In this document: positions 49,597-60,334 of the stretch, piece after piece
Layout of the letters: the number at the start of each line of letters is the position of its first letter
How positions within the stretch are numbered: position 1 is the first letter of the stretch
DNA from: Gymnorhina tibicen
Taxonomy: Eukaryota > Chordata > Aves > Passeriformes > Artamidae
Assembly (NCBI GenBank): GCA_013399875.1
Contig: VXAZ01008021.1
Span: 6,911 to 70,910, forward strand
Length of the DNA stretch: 64,000 nt
Direction of reading: 5' to 3'
The notes under the pieces: generated by a model
What the model was told of the DNA's origin: nothing
The model's input: only the letters and a program-made list of their open reading frames with translations
Databases searched by the model: none
Position numbers and translations under genes: made by a program

Positions 49597-50360
49597 TGTG
49601 GGGAACCAATTTAATCTTGATTTCTGTCTCAACATTGTTTGAAATTACCAGAGGTATGCGGGGGAGAGGCTGCACAAGTGCTACTTGCAGGAGGCAGCTT
49701 GGAGAAGATGGAGGAAAGCCCTGTCTCTAGGGACACTCTGCCTGACAGCCGTTTCATGTAATAGGCAGTTGGGAGGAGACCACCGAGGACACTGTGCCCT
49801 CTAGAAAGGTTCTCCAATCGGGTGGCAAAAGGTCTCCACAAATGGACTGCAGTGGAACGTTTGGCTGGCTGATGGTCTCCTGCAAGTGAGCAGACCTTGG
49901 GAGGAGCCAGGTGGTATAAAAGTAACTGCATCTCAAGCTATGGGGCTCTGGCCTGCTGTTTGCTTTTGTCCTTGCTGGAAGTTCTTTTTGCTTGCCCTCA
50001 CTCGTCGCTCTCCCTCTTGCTGTCTGGACACCTGCTGACCACCTAGCCTGTGTCCTGCCCTACCACTCCGTCTCTCTCACCTGCTCCAGCTGTTGCCTGT
50101 CCTGCCTCCCTGTGCTCCTGTCTGATGTCCTACCTGCTTTCGTCCCTGCCTACCTCATTCCTGCCTGAACCACCAGCTTTCCACCCTGCTTCGCTGATCC
50201 AGCCCACCATGGCAATCCCCGACCTTCTGGCGGTAACACCTGCTTTTCTTTCTGGTTTCCTCTCTCTCTCTCCCCCCATTCTTTTTCCTTTTCCTTCCTC
50301 CTTTTCTGCCTTTCCTATTCTTCTTTACTAGGGCAACGCCCTTTTCATTACCAAAAAATG
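49597..50360 (+). mobile_element. Candidate LTR with strong TATA box and CT-rich leader
   Basis: A GC-rich block opens near TGTGGGGAACCAAT (49597). It has CTCCAATCGG (about 49810) and TATAAAAG (49915-49922), then about 400 bp of C/T-rich sequence with recurrent CCTG and CTGCC words. It ends near TAGGGCAACGCCCTTTTC, after which AT-rich DNA resumes. A CCAAT box about 100 bp upstream of a TATA box fits an LTR promoter, but the only candidate polyadenylation site is a degenerate A-run near 50354 and no paired flanks were found. A gene promoter is the alternative; the downstream frame 50050-50331 is Pro/Ser/Leu-rich low complexity and not a convincing protein. Confidence 0.45.
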
Positions 50361-51008
50361 GTTCTCAGATATAATATTTTCCTTGTTTGACTTAATTCTG
50401 TACTAGATCATCTGTTTTAAAAGAACCCCCTGCATTTCCTCAGAGTGGAATGCGATACTATTTCAGCCAGTTTTACTTTAAAAAGGATAGTGGTGACATT
50501 GAATAGGGTTTATAAACGTGAAGTCCCTTAACTTATTATTTTGCTGGCTTCTGACCCTTCTGAATTCTTTAAAGATTTTCCAAATCCTCAATTTAATCAG
50601 AATAGAAGTTGCTTCATTCACCCTGTCAGTTGTCAGTTAGAATCAGCAAATATGATTTAACTGTCTTTACAGCTTTCACGACCAGTGGACACATTTCTAA
50701 AAGAAGTGTAGTTACATGTTTAATGCATAATGCAGCAATATGATAGCAAATGGAATGCCATAAAGCTATAAGCTCTGACACTCCTTAAAATCTTCAGGCT
50801 GAATTACCTTCATTCCAAGGCTCACAAGATAACATTCTGTTATGCTGCTGGTAACTGTCTGTGTAATTTCTTTCCTAAAAAAAAAAAAAAATAATGGAAA
50901 CAAATGACAAATACAGTTTCTAATGTGCTGTAGTAACTACCTGTGATTTCTACTGTTAACCCTAAAAATTTTTAAACCTGGATGGAATTTAACATCTCTT
51001 CCCTATTT
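50361..51008. other. AT-rich spacer with A15 run
   Basis: Unique sequence; 50877-50891 is a run of 15 A. No gene or recognised repeat. Confidence 0.55.
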
Positions 51009-51290
51009 CATAGAATTGCAGAGTCGCTCAGATTGGAAGGGATTTCAGGAGGTCATCTAGGCAGTTCCCCTGTTGATTAAGGTCACGTAGAGCAGGTTGC
51101 CCAGGACCATCTCCAGATGGCTTTTGAATGTCTTCAAGCTGGAAACTTCACAGAGTCTCTGGGGAACATTCTTCAGTGTTCAGTCAATCTCTCAGTAGAA
51201 GGGTGCTTTCTTCTGTTTAAAGCGAATTCCCTGCATTTTGGTTTGTGGCCTCTTGTGTTATTAAATGCCACTGAAAAGTCTAGCTCCATA
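51009..51290 (-). mobile_element. CR1 3'-end fragment, reverse orientation
   Basis: TCATAGAATTGCAGAGTC starts a reversed CR1 tail. It continues GATTGGAAGGGATTTCAGGA, GTCATCTAGGCAGTTCCCC, GAGCAGGTTGCCCAGGACCA and CTTTTGAATGTCTTCAAGCT, all matching the usual reverse complement order. The frame 51117-51317 is antisense to it. Confidence 0.9.
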
Positions 51291-51384
51291 TTCTTTAATC
51301 TCTTGTTTCTATTTTAAAAAATATGTATTAGAAATAAAAGTTATAGATCAGAATAATTTCTAAGACCAATAACAGTTCATACAG

Positions 51385-51950
51385 TAGATACTATTAAACC
51401 TCTTTACATACGGACTGGATGAGAGGGCAGCAAGGTGGATTCAGAACTGACAGAATGGCAGATCCCAGAGGGTCAGAATCAGTGTCAGAGGATCTAGTTG
51501 AACGCCCGTCACTAGTGGTGTCCCCCAAGGTTTAATACTGGGCCCAGTATTGTACAACTTACTCATCAATGACTTGATGAAGGTCCAGATGCCCCCTCAG
51601 CAAGTTCACCAATGTCACAAAGCTGGGAGAAGCTTTGGGCTGATCTCCCTCAGTGCTGTGCAGCCCTTCAGAAGGACCTGGGCATGTTGGAGAGATGGGC
51701 AGAGAAGAACTGTCTGCAATTCAACAAAGGCAAATGCAGGATCCTGCACCTGGGGAAGAACAACCCCCTGCACCAACACTGGCTGGGGACTGACCTGCTG
51801 GGAGGCAGCTCTGTGGAGAAAGACCTCGGGGTCCTGGTGGACAACAAGCTGTCTGTGAGCCAGCAGTGCCCTCATGGCCAAGAGGGCCAGTGGTATCCTG
51901 GGGTGCTTTTGAAAGAGCATTGCCAGCAGGTCAAGGGAGTTGATCTGTTT
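51385..51950 (+). mobile_element. CR1 reverse-transcriptase fragment
   Basis: It encodes Gly-Val-Pro-Gln-Gly, with Leu-Gly-Pro-Val-Leu-Tyr-Asn following shortly after (51518-51560), and Leu-Ile-Asn-Asp-Leu. A deleted stretch follows in which the catalytic Phe-Ala-Asp-Asp is replaced by Phe-Thr-Asn-Val before Thr-Lys-Leu. Then come Trp-Ala-Glu-Lys-Asn-Cys-Leu-Gln-Phe-Asn-Lys-Gly-Lys-Cys and Glu-Lys-Asp-Leu-Gly-Val-Leu-Val-Asp (about 51697-51845). These are CR1 ORF2 C-terminal landmarks. Frames 51550-51858 and 51612-51983 divide the sequence between them because of a frameshift. The copy is inactive and truncated at both ends. Confidence 0.92.
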
Positions 51951-52719
51951 CAAGTGGAAAATGCCTTTTCAACAAACAATTAAAGAGAAAGGAGAGAAAC
52001 TCCAATATTTTTGCATTCCAAACTGCTATCCAGTGTTTTCAGTTGTGCAGAAAGCTGCAAAAGATCTGATTTTCAAGAAAGAATTGTCTTAAAGCTCCAT
52101 TCATTCACTGGTAACATTACTGAAATATCAGGACACTGGTAAAGTTAGAAAAACAAAAATTCAGCTTTTTTTTCAGAGCACATTAATCCCTAGATTCTAG
52201 TTTTGGCTAATGAAAGAGAAACTGAGTATATGACTATGAGAATAGAAAACATTAACTAAATTTTATTGAACTCTAAGGAAAACCTACAATGATCACACTT
52301 CTTATCCTAAGTGTTTCCATTATGTTTACTTATGACAATGTAATCTTATCTGTATTTAAGAAAATATACATTTGAGCTTCAGCCAAAAAATATAAAAGAT
52401 AAAAAGGATCTTGCCCTTGTCTTTGAGTCAGAAAGCTATCCTGCACTAAGTAGTTAATCTGTTAATTAAAACTGTTAATCCTAAATCAAAGACAAAGGTT
52501 AAAATAAATCAATTTAAGAAGTTTCTGGATGTTTTTGTATGTGCATGTTTCCGAAAAAGACATCAAACACTGAATAAAATGTAAAGTAAATTTTTATGTT
52601 AAAACGTTTCCTTAAATATCAAAGTTTGATGAATCAAAATGCTGTGTAAAAAAATGAAACAGGCAATGTTTTAAAAATTTTACTATAAAAGATAAGAAAA
52701 GGTGGAAAATAAATGACAA
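51951..52719. other. AT-rich sequence between two CR1 pieces
   Basis: About 770 bp of unassigned AT-rich sequence separates a CR1 reverse-transcriptase piece from a CR1 3' end in the same orientation. It may be a later insertion into one element or ordinary DNA between two insertions. Confidence 0.5.
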
Positions 52720-52998
52720 GGCACCGTAGTGATAGCACAAGGGATAATGACTTTAAACTGAAAGAAGGCAGGTTTAGATATTAAGACAAAATTCTTCACT
52801 GTGAGGTTGGTTATGCACTGGAACAGGTTGCCCAGAGAAATTGTGGATGCCCCCATTCCTGGAAGTGATTAAGGCCAAGTTGGATGGGGCTTTGAGCAAC
52901 CTGGTATAGTGGTAGATGTCCCTGCCTATGGCAGGAGGGTTGGAACTATATGATTTTTATGGTTCCAACCCAAAAAAATTTTTATGATTCTACAAGTG
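52720..52998 (+). mobile_element. CR1 3' end with terminal repeat
   Basis: GCAGGTTTAGATATTAAGAC, ATTCTTCACTGTGAGGTTGG, CACTGGAACAGGTTGCCCAG and GATGGGGCTTTGAGCAACCT are the standard order of the CR1 ORF2 end and 3' untranslated region. It finishes TTTTTATGATTCTACAAG, a diverged version of the CR1 terminal ATTCTATG repeat. This is one of the few CR1 pieces here with its authentic 3' end in + orientation. Confidence 0.92.
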
Positions 52999-53004
52999 TT
53001 ATAT

Positions 53005-53245
53005 TAATATCCTTTTGGCCACTTCAGGTCAGCTGTCCTGGCTATGCCTCCTCCCAGCTTTTTGTGCTCTTCCTTAGTGGCAGAGCATGGAAAAATGCCA
53101 AGTCCTTAACTTAGGTTAAGCACTAGTTAACAATAACCAAACCTTCAGTGCGCTATCAACATTATCCTCACACTGAATATAAAGCACAGCACTGTACCAG
53201 CCACCAAGAAGAATATGAACTCTATCCCAGGCAAAACTAGGCCAC
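53005..53245 (+). mobile_element. Avian LTR-type fragment, same family as 28126-28410
   Basis: It follows the CR1 3' end directly. Ordered words GGTCAGCTGTCCTGGCTATG, CCTCCCAGCTTTTTGTGC, TATCAACATTATCCTCACAC, AGCACAGCACTGTACCAGCC and AACTCTATCCCAGGCAAAAC match the fragments at 27.5 and 28.1-28.4 kb and my memory of a common avian LTR 3' half. It is strongly diverged. Confidence 0.65.
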
Positions 53246-54719
53246 AGAGACATAAAAAAAACCTGTCAGTATCAAAAAGAGATCCACCTTATTGGCTCTA
53301 TTCTTGTCTTTGCTTGTACCACTGACAAATGCAGAATATATGTCTCCTAAAGTACTTATCTTCTCCATATTTCAGTTGAGTTTCACTACAGGTAAGACTG
53401 TTCCATTTTTCCATTTACAGAATTCTCTTTATTAGATTTCTTTTGTCCTGTTTTCCAATAATCACTTTTAGCCAGGGTGTCTCACAGAGATAAAGTTCTG
53501 AGCTCAGAGTGGTCAGCAAGCATTGTAGGATAGGATTCTTACAACATATAGGGCACAACAAACTAGTCCCAGCTGGTCCCTGTGAACCCAGTTCAAATGT
53601 TGGCACTGAAAATGCCACTTCAGCCTCGATTAAAGATTATTGGAAGGGCAATGGAAGGCAACTGAAATTGAAAGGAAAAGATTTTCCTAAGAAGTCTCTA
53701 AGCTCAGATGAGAAGACAAGGAAATTGAGATGCATGTGGGAAACAGGGAACAAGAACCTTGGAAAGAGAACATTAGGGGCCAGAAGAAATAATTGCAGGA
53801 AAAGACTGATACACTGGATAAAAAAATGCACTGGGAAAAAAATCAGTTATTAAATGGCAGAGGGTCAGAGAAATGGGAGACAACTTCATATGGGTGAGAC
53901 AAGCATTTTGGGATGAAATTTAAAGGAACATCTACTGCATTCACTTTTAGTAGGGGATTTTCGGTTGCACACATTTTCTGCAACAAGAACGATGTGTTTC
54001 AATGTTGTGAGATATGCTACCTGTCGGAACATTTAGTACTGTATTAGTTGCCAAGGGAACAACATCTTTTTGTGAAGTACATTCTGAGTCTGGCTTTCCC
54101 TTTTGGAGTTATACCCCTGTGGTGCACAAATAAATGTGACCAAGTTATGCATGAGGAGTCTGAATTTGATGAACCATAGCAAACATTAAATTGCCTGCAT
54201 TTTGTTCTTCTATAGTATAATTTCCAGGAGACTATTGTCACAATGATTAGTTTTTCATGACTACGGTTCAAAAGATTGTAATTAGACATAGAAACTCAAA
54301 TGTTCTCATAGTAGGAAGGTTTATTACCACTTCATTATATCTGAAAGCTAAGTGATGGTGCAACTGAATTGGTCGCTATTTATATAACCAGGATAACTAG
54401 AATATTCAAAAGGCACAAACACATGTTCTTATATAAATATAATGCACTGCAAGAACTCACTGGTATACAGCATGTATGTTAACACCTCACATATGAATAT
54501 GACACATTTTTATGCCATGTGTTAGTTGTTAACCCTCTCACTGACTACTGAGCTACAGAGTTCCTGAACTTTTACTTCTCCCTCATTTTTTGCTTCTCTA
54601 AACTGTTGCTTTCTCTGTATTCATGCTTTTGCTTGTCTCATTTACCAATTATGTTACCATCTTTTCTTATGGAGGTTTCTTTTCACTAGATATTTGCATA
54701 TAGTCTCATAGATTTTGAC

Positions 54720-54775
54720 TCTGACCAATCTGGGGTACAGATAATATTCTGACCAATCTGGGGTACAGAAAATAA
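54720..54775. repeat. 28-bp tandem duplication
   Basis: TCTGACCAATCTGGGGTACA starts at 54720 and again at 54748, with nearly identical copies. It is in unique DNA. Confidence 0.93.
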
Positions 54776-54903
54776 TAATCTAAAGGTGCAATAGCAAAAG
54801 ATGATGGGTGTTACAGAATTAGTAACAAGGGAAACACACATAGCTGCTGCTTAGTGGAATTAATTTAATTTATAAGGAATTACAAAGTGTGAACCTTATA
54901 CCC

Positions 54904-54945
54904 AGTGCTCTGTTTCCAGCCAATGCCAAGTGCTCTGTTTCCAGC
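54904..54945. repeat. 25-bp period duplication
   Basis: AGTGCTCTGTTTCCAGC occurs at 54904 and 54929, about 160 bp after another microduplication. Confidence 0.92.
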
Positions 54946-57900
54946 AGAGAACATGCCACAAAATCATATGATCTTCAAGATCTTAACTGACAAAGAATGG
55001 TAAACACTAACATAATTCTACAAAACAAAACAAATGAGGTGTCATTTTGATGATTGGGCCAAATTTTATATAGTTTCTCCTAGCAGAATTTCTCCTAAGA
55101 ACATAATAATTTTTATTTGTTGAGGAGACACAATCATAAAACATGTCCTTCTCTGCAGTGTTCAAATCTTGGGTGTTTCCTCAGAAAAGATCTGAAGCAG
55201 GTGAGCATAAACTGATTTTTTTTCATTTGTTTTTGGCCAAAATTAGCAGAAAATTTTCCAATCTTGTCTATGATGAAAGTCACATTCTTTGCAAGATCTA
55301 ATAGAATGCTTTCTCAAAACCTGATCACTAATGGCACCACTTTCTGCAAAATCCAAACAAATATAATGGTTATTAGCAAGTGAAACAGCAAGATCCTTAG
55401 CTTAGACACATATTAACCACCGGGCAACTCAGAATTCTCTAAACCATATTGAGTAAAATTAAATAAAATTAAGTATTTTAAAATCAAGTTTCAAGAATTT
55501 TAAATAGATTGACATGATACTGTTTTATACATCTCCCAGAGAGCTACTGATAAGGTGTTGAATGCTGAGTTACATTAACCTATGTCCCCTTGATATTATG
55601 TCAAAGAGTAGAAGATGGCCAGTCATAAATTCATCATATCATGCCAACTGTATAATACTTAGTTAGATAGAAAGTCTATTATTCAGTCAGAACGATACAT
55701 TAAAATCTTTTGGTAAGAATCTAGGAGGGAAGTAGCACAAAAGTCAGTATATGAGGGGTAAAAGTCTGAGGGTTAAAAGGTCCATTCCCTGACAGAAAGT
55801 GCTTCTGGATGATCAGTTTAGTTTGAATTTAGGATGAGTATATATAATTCCAAATGGAAAAATATAGTTGAGAAGTTAATGTAATAATCTTCTTGAATAA
55901 TGGCAACTCTTACAGTGAAAAACCTCTCAGATTTAAAATCTGAACTTAACTGTGTGGTTGAAAATGGGATATGAATGGCTTGATTTGCCTTGTTGGCTAT
56001 TTTAGGATATTTACACGTTTTAACAGTTTTAATAAAATGCACATCTGACTGATAAAAATCTGCTATTGTCAATGAATTTTAAAAGGCAACAAATGGACAG
56101 CAATGGTGATGGACAACAATTTCACAGACAACTGAAGAAGACAGCTAGAGGTCTCCAGACACACATGTGAAGTCTGTGGTAGAAGAAGAACGATTTTGTC
56201 TTAGTTTTGCATCTGTGTGAAACATCTTTCACTCGAAATTAAGTGTTCCTGGCAGACTTTCCAGGGAAATTTTGAGTACTTGTACGAGTATATATGATCT
56301 TCCCATAGATAAGTTTCCAGTCAAAGAAGCAATATAGATTCTTTCTAGATTCAGTAAATGACTGCCTGTCCTCTGATGCTTAATCCTACAGAGTTTGAAA
56401 ATGAGAGGTTAAGGAGAAGGTCTTTGATCCATCAGGTTTGATTTCCTCATATTGAACTTGTTACTGTTAAACACAAATTTGTAGTCACATACAATAGATG
56501 ATATTTAATGTCTTAGCTCTCACTTGAAATATGGAAGAGTGCGATCCCAGTTTTGATCTGACTCAAATAGAGGGATATTTATGATTTACTGATGAAGCTA
56601 GGCAATAGTTGATTGTTCTGATTGTGTAGTTTATTGCATACTGGTTTACTATCCATAGACATATAAAAGTAGAGTTCATAATTTTCACCCCTAAAGTACA
56701 GGGAATTCTCCTGTTCTGTCCTTGAAAAGAAATCAAGGTGGTATTGTTATAACTCATTAACATTTAACAAGTCTGCAATAACTGCATATCACACCAAATT
56801 ACTATGTGTTTATAATGACTGAGATGCTAAGTTTATTTATGATTGCCTTTTTTATCCTAAATGATGTTAAGTTACATGACTCAGTGTGCTATTTGGCAAA
56901 CTATTTTACAAATGACAAATTATTAAACTGTGGGAAACAAAGAATTTTTTTTCTTGCTTTTTTTTTGGCCTTTTTTTTTTAAATAAAAAGAATGTCAATT
57001 TGTATCAAAATTAGTTAGTGACAGAGTCAAGCTATTACAAGATAGGAAATGTCTGCTATTCATACTCAGGAGTTCAGCTGTTAAATCTGACCAAGCGACC
57101 TAAGCCATGCATGTTATTCTAGGTAGGATCATCAACAGCTCAGAAAAAGAAATTGTCGTCATTCCCTATAACAACCTATACAGAGTACTCCCACAAAGTT
57201 CATATTAAAAAATAAAAGCTATCTAGCAGTAACTATTTTAAACCTATGTCTTCAGCAGTGACTCCCTACTAACAACTTTACCTTCTTAGGTGGCAATTGC
57301 CAGTGTGGGATCATTTTATACCGTGAGTCAGTGGCTACAGGAACCCTCCCCGCATAACAATGCGCATTTCCATTCAGCAGCTGGGAGAAGTACAAGACTA
57401 TAGATACAATAGTGTAGAGACAAGAAGCATTGTGAATGAGATTGTAAATTTTTAGGCACTAGATAATTTAATTTAGATTAGCAGAAATCATAATTTCAGT
57501 GTCTGATGTGAGAGTATCCTAAGGGGAAATACGGAGGTGCAGTATAGTCATGAAATAAGCTTCAAAGTACACAGTAGTATTATGATTAGAATTTTCATAT
57601 ATGCACAAAAACAGAAGTGCAAATGTCTGACAATGCCCACATAGGAAAAAGTAAACTGTATGGAGCTTAAGTACATCACAAATAAAATGGTAATTGGGAT
57701 AATTTTCTGGACTGTAACTTTGAATTTTATCAAATTTCTGCTTTAGTTATATAAAACCTGAATATGCCTTAAAAAAACAATCCCAAAATATCCTATTTCT
57801 AACACATTAGCTATTTAACTTTGGCCTCATTGGAGCTCTAAGTTTGCAGCAAATCAGATTTTCTGAAGTTTTGTCAAACATCTTAACCTGATATTATTTT

Positions 57901-60176
57901 AAATTTGTGTTTGTATGGTGAAAAGTATAACCTATATTTTAATATTAAATACATATATCAAAAGGACAAAGCATAAAGGGGGAGGTCCTCTTTTCTGTTC
58001 AAACAATAATATTTTCCATGGCTTTGATGGAATCTTCCCAATTTGATAAGTAATCTTATATTATTAGCACTTCTGCAGATGAAACCTCAATTCTTTAACT
58101 TTTATCACCATCCATGTGCTAATTCTACACGCAAAAAGCAATGTGCCTCTACATATACATCGGAGAAAAGAAAGGCAAGTCAAAGTAAAAGAATAAACTA
58201 AAAAGTTGGAATCTGGAAGATACATTTGTGACTAAATTGTGGTTATATAATTTTCATTATGCTTCTCTTTGATAATAATTATAATATTACATAGAAGACC
58301 AGTAACTTGTATGATTATTGTAATTTTAAGAGACAAAGAAAAACAAGTTAATTTTCAGGTTAGTACTTTATTGCAAATATTTTTCAATTCGTTTTTAGCA
58401 GCATTTTACCCAAAGAGTTTCATTCTTTATCTTAATGACTCCTTTATTATCAAATTTGTAGCTTTTTCCAAATAGTAGACTAAAAAGAAAGACCTGGAAG
58501 GTGAAAGAAGAGAAAGGAATATCAAAGCTACCAAATTTGTTAGAGGATTTGGGAATGAGTTTAATGCTTAAAGCTTTATTTTAGTGTATACATGTACATA
58601 TACTTTTAACTACACTTATTGAAGAAGTGTAAAGTCTGCTATCATCTTTAAATATGTTTAAAACACCAAGCATATTAATAGTACTTTAAAAATATGGTAC
58701 TTTTTGGTGCAAATATTCAGTCATTATTGTCTGCAAAGGATGTGGAAACATTTGTCTTTTAAGGAAAACAGACACACACATTTTTAAATTTCTATATAGT
58801 TACACAGAGGAAATGCAAAATACCCCAAAGTGAAATGTAATAATACTCTCACAGAAAAAAAAAATAGAGATTGCCTTGTACAATACAATCATCTAGCAGT
58901 AAGTCATTATCAAAGAGAAAGAAGAGTGAGCATAAGATCATGATCATTATTGTGGAAAAGTTAATGTGTCTTGATAATGTATTTTTTATGATTTAAACAG
59001 CAGCCTGGTAACAATGGCTGAAGAAAAAAATCTGTTCCAAAGGGTGTCTAAGGAAACTTCTCAGACCTGTGCTATTTCACTACCCAAGTTAATAAAAATT
59101 TGGATACCTTAATGCTGTTTTGAAATCACATAGCAAATACCTTTCCATACCTACACTACCAAAAAAAGTTTACATTTCCACACTTGCTCCTTCCCATACA
59201 ATATAAATAGATATGCCAATAATTAAAGTGCTGCTGGAACTCAGAACCTTCTCAGTCTTGGTCTTGGTCAAAGAAACAGATCGAAACCCCATGAATTACT
59301 ATACTACATAATAGTCAAAAAGATTACATAAAAAGAAAAAAGAGTAGGTGGCAGGTAGAGCCATGGATTTACACCATAAATCCCAATCTTGTGTAACCCT
59401 AATGTATATGACTATAATGGGTGTACACAGTGCTAAAATTAACATGTTTAGCAGATATTCTGGTTTTGGTTATTTTTCCTTATCAGTTTGTTCATGAGTT
59501 ATCAAAGCTATATTTAGCATGCTCATTGTAAACTTCATTTGCACACAGACCGAAGGTACCTATATTATCTGCACTAAAAAAAGCTGAAAACATCTAATAG
59601 CCTTTTCATAAACTTGCCCTTAATATACCCCTGGGGGACTGAAAAGTACTATTGTACATTCTAAAGGATATGAAGCTGAAGGACAGAAAAACTAAGGGCT
59701 TCTTTCTCAACAGGAAAAAATTGCAGTAGCAGCTTCTCTGGAGTACCTCTTTGTGTCTCTCTCTGTTAATATTTCTTTGCAAGTGAACACAAAATGCTTT
59801 ACCTTGAGGCATCGTTGTCTTAATACTATCAGTCTAGTATGCACTCGCTGCATCACTCCTGAAAGCTGCCCATAAGATCAGAAACTAGTTCTGGGAGAGT
59901 GCGAGCCCATAAGACTGAAACTTTCAGAGCGAGCAAAAATATGCCCTGAACGCCTATTTTAGTATATCCTGTGGAGTGTTCGAAATGTAAGTAGAACAAG
60001 AAATGAAGGACTTTTCTGAACTCAGGACTGTGGTTTTTTCCAATTTCTTCTGGTCATTTTCTCATACATTGATGAAATGTCTGTCATGTTAAAATGAATA
60101 GAAATTATGTCTGAGCCATACTTTTACCAAAGAAATATTGAGGTCTAACTAATATACCTGATCTTGGAATATTTTC

Positions 60177-60192
60177 TTTTTTTTTTTTTTTT
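60177..60192. repeat. T16 homopolymer
   Basis: Uninterrupted run of 16 T. Confidence 0.95.
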
Positions 60193-60293
60193 AAAGCTCA
60201 GACTAAAAGGATCCACTGTTACGGAACATTTGAATGTTTGCTCTAGTAAAGATGAAGTTCAACACTGACAATTAGAATTTTCTTATTCCCACC

Positions 60294-60334
60294 TCTTTTT
60301 TTGGTTTTATTTTTGGTTGGGTTTTGTTTTTTTA
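60294..60334. repeat. T/G-rich low-complexity tract
   Basis: TTTTGG and GGTTTT words, the complementary form of the A/C-rich tracts at 22.9 and 49.5 kb. Confidence 0.8.

Larger units (their letters stand above)
53246..60293. other. Unique AT-rich sequence
   Basis: No supported gene. The largest frame, 53509-53853 (+, 114 codons), is Lys/Arg/Gly-rich in its second half. It shows no recognised domain, and the composition matches an A/G-rich strand. Minus frames 54044-54289 and 55818-56072 are anonymous. Small tandem duplications are listed separately. Confidence 0.55.

Noticed and set aside
50050..50331. Pro/Ser/Leu-rich 93-codon frame downstream of a TATA box
   Set aside because: Low-complexity translation of a CT-rich stretch; no signal peptide, domain or conserved motif is convincing.
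53509..53853. 114-codon Lys-rich frame as a small basic protein
   Set aside because: The strand is A/G-rich, which gives Lys/Arg/Gly by default. No domain, no paralog I know and no regulatory signals.
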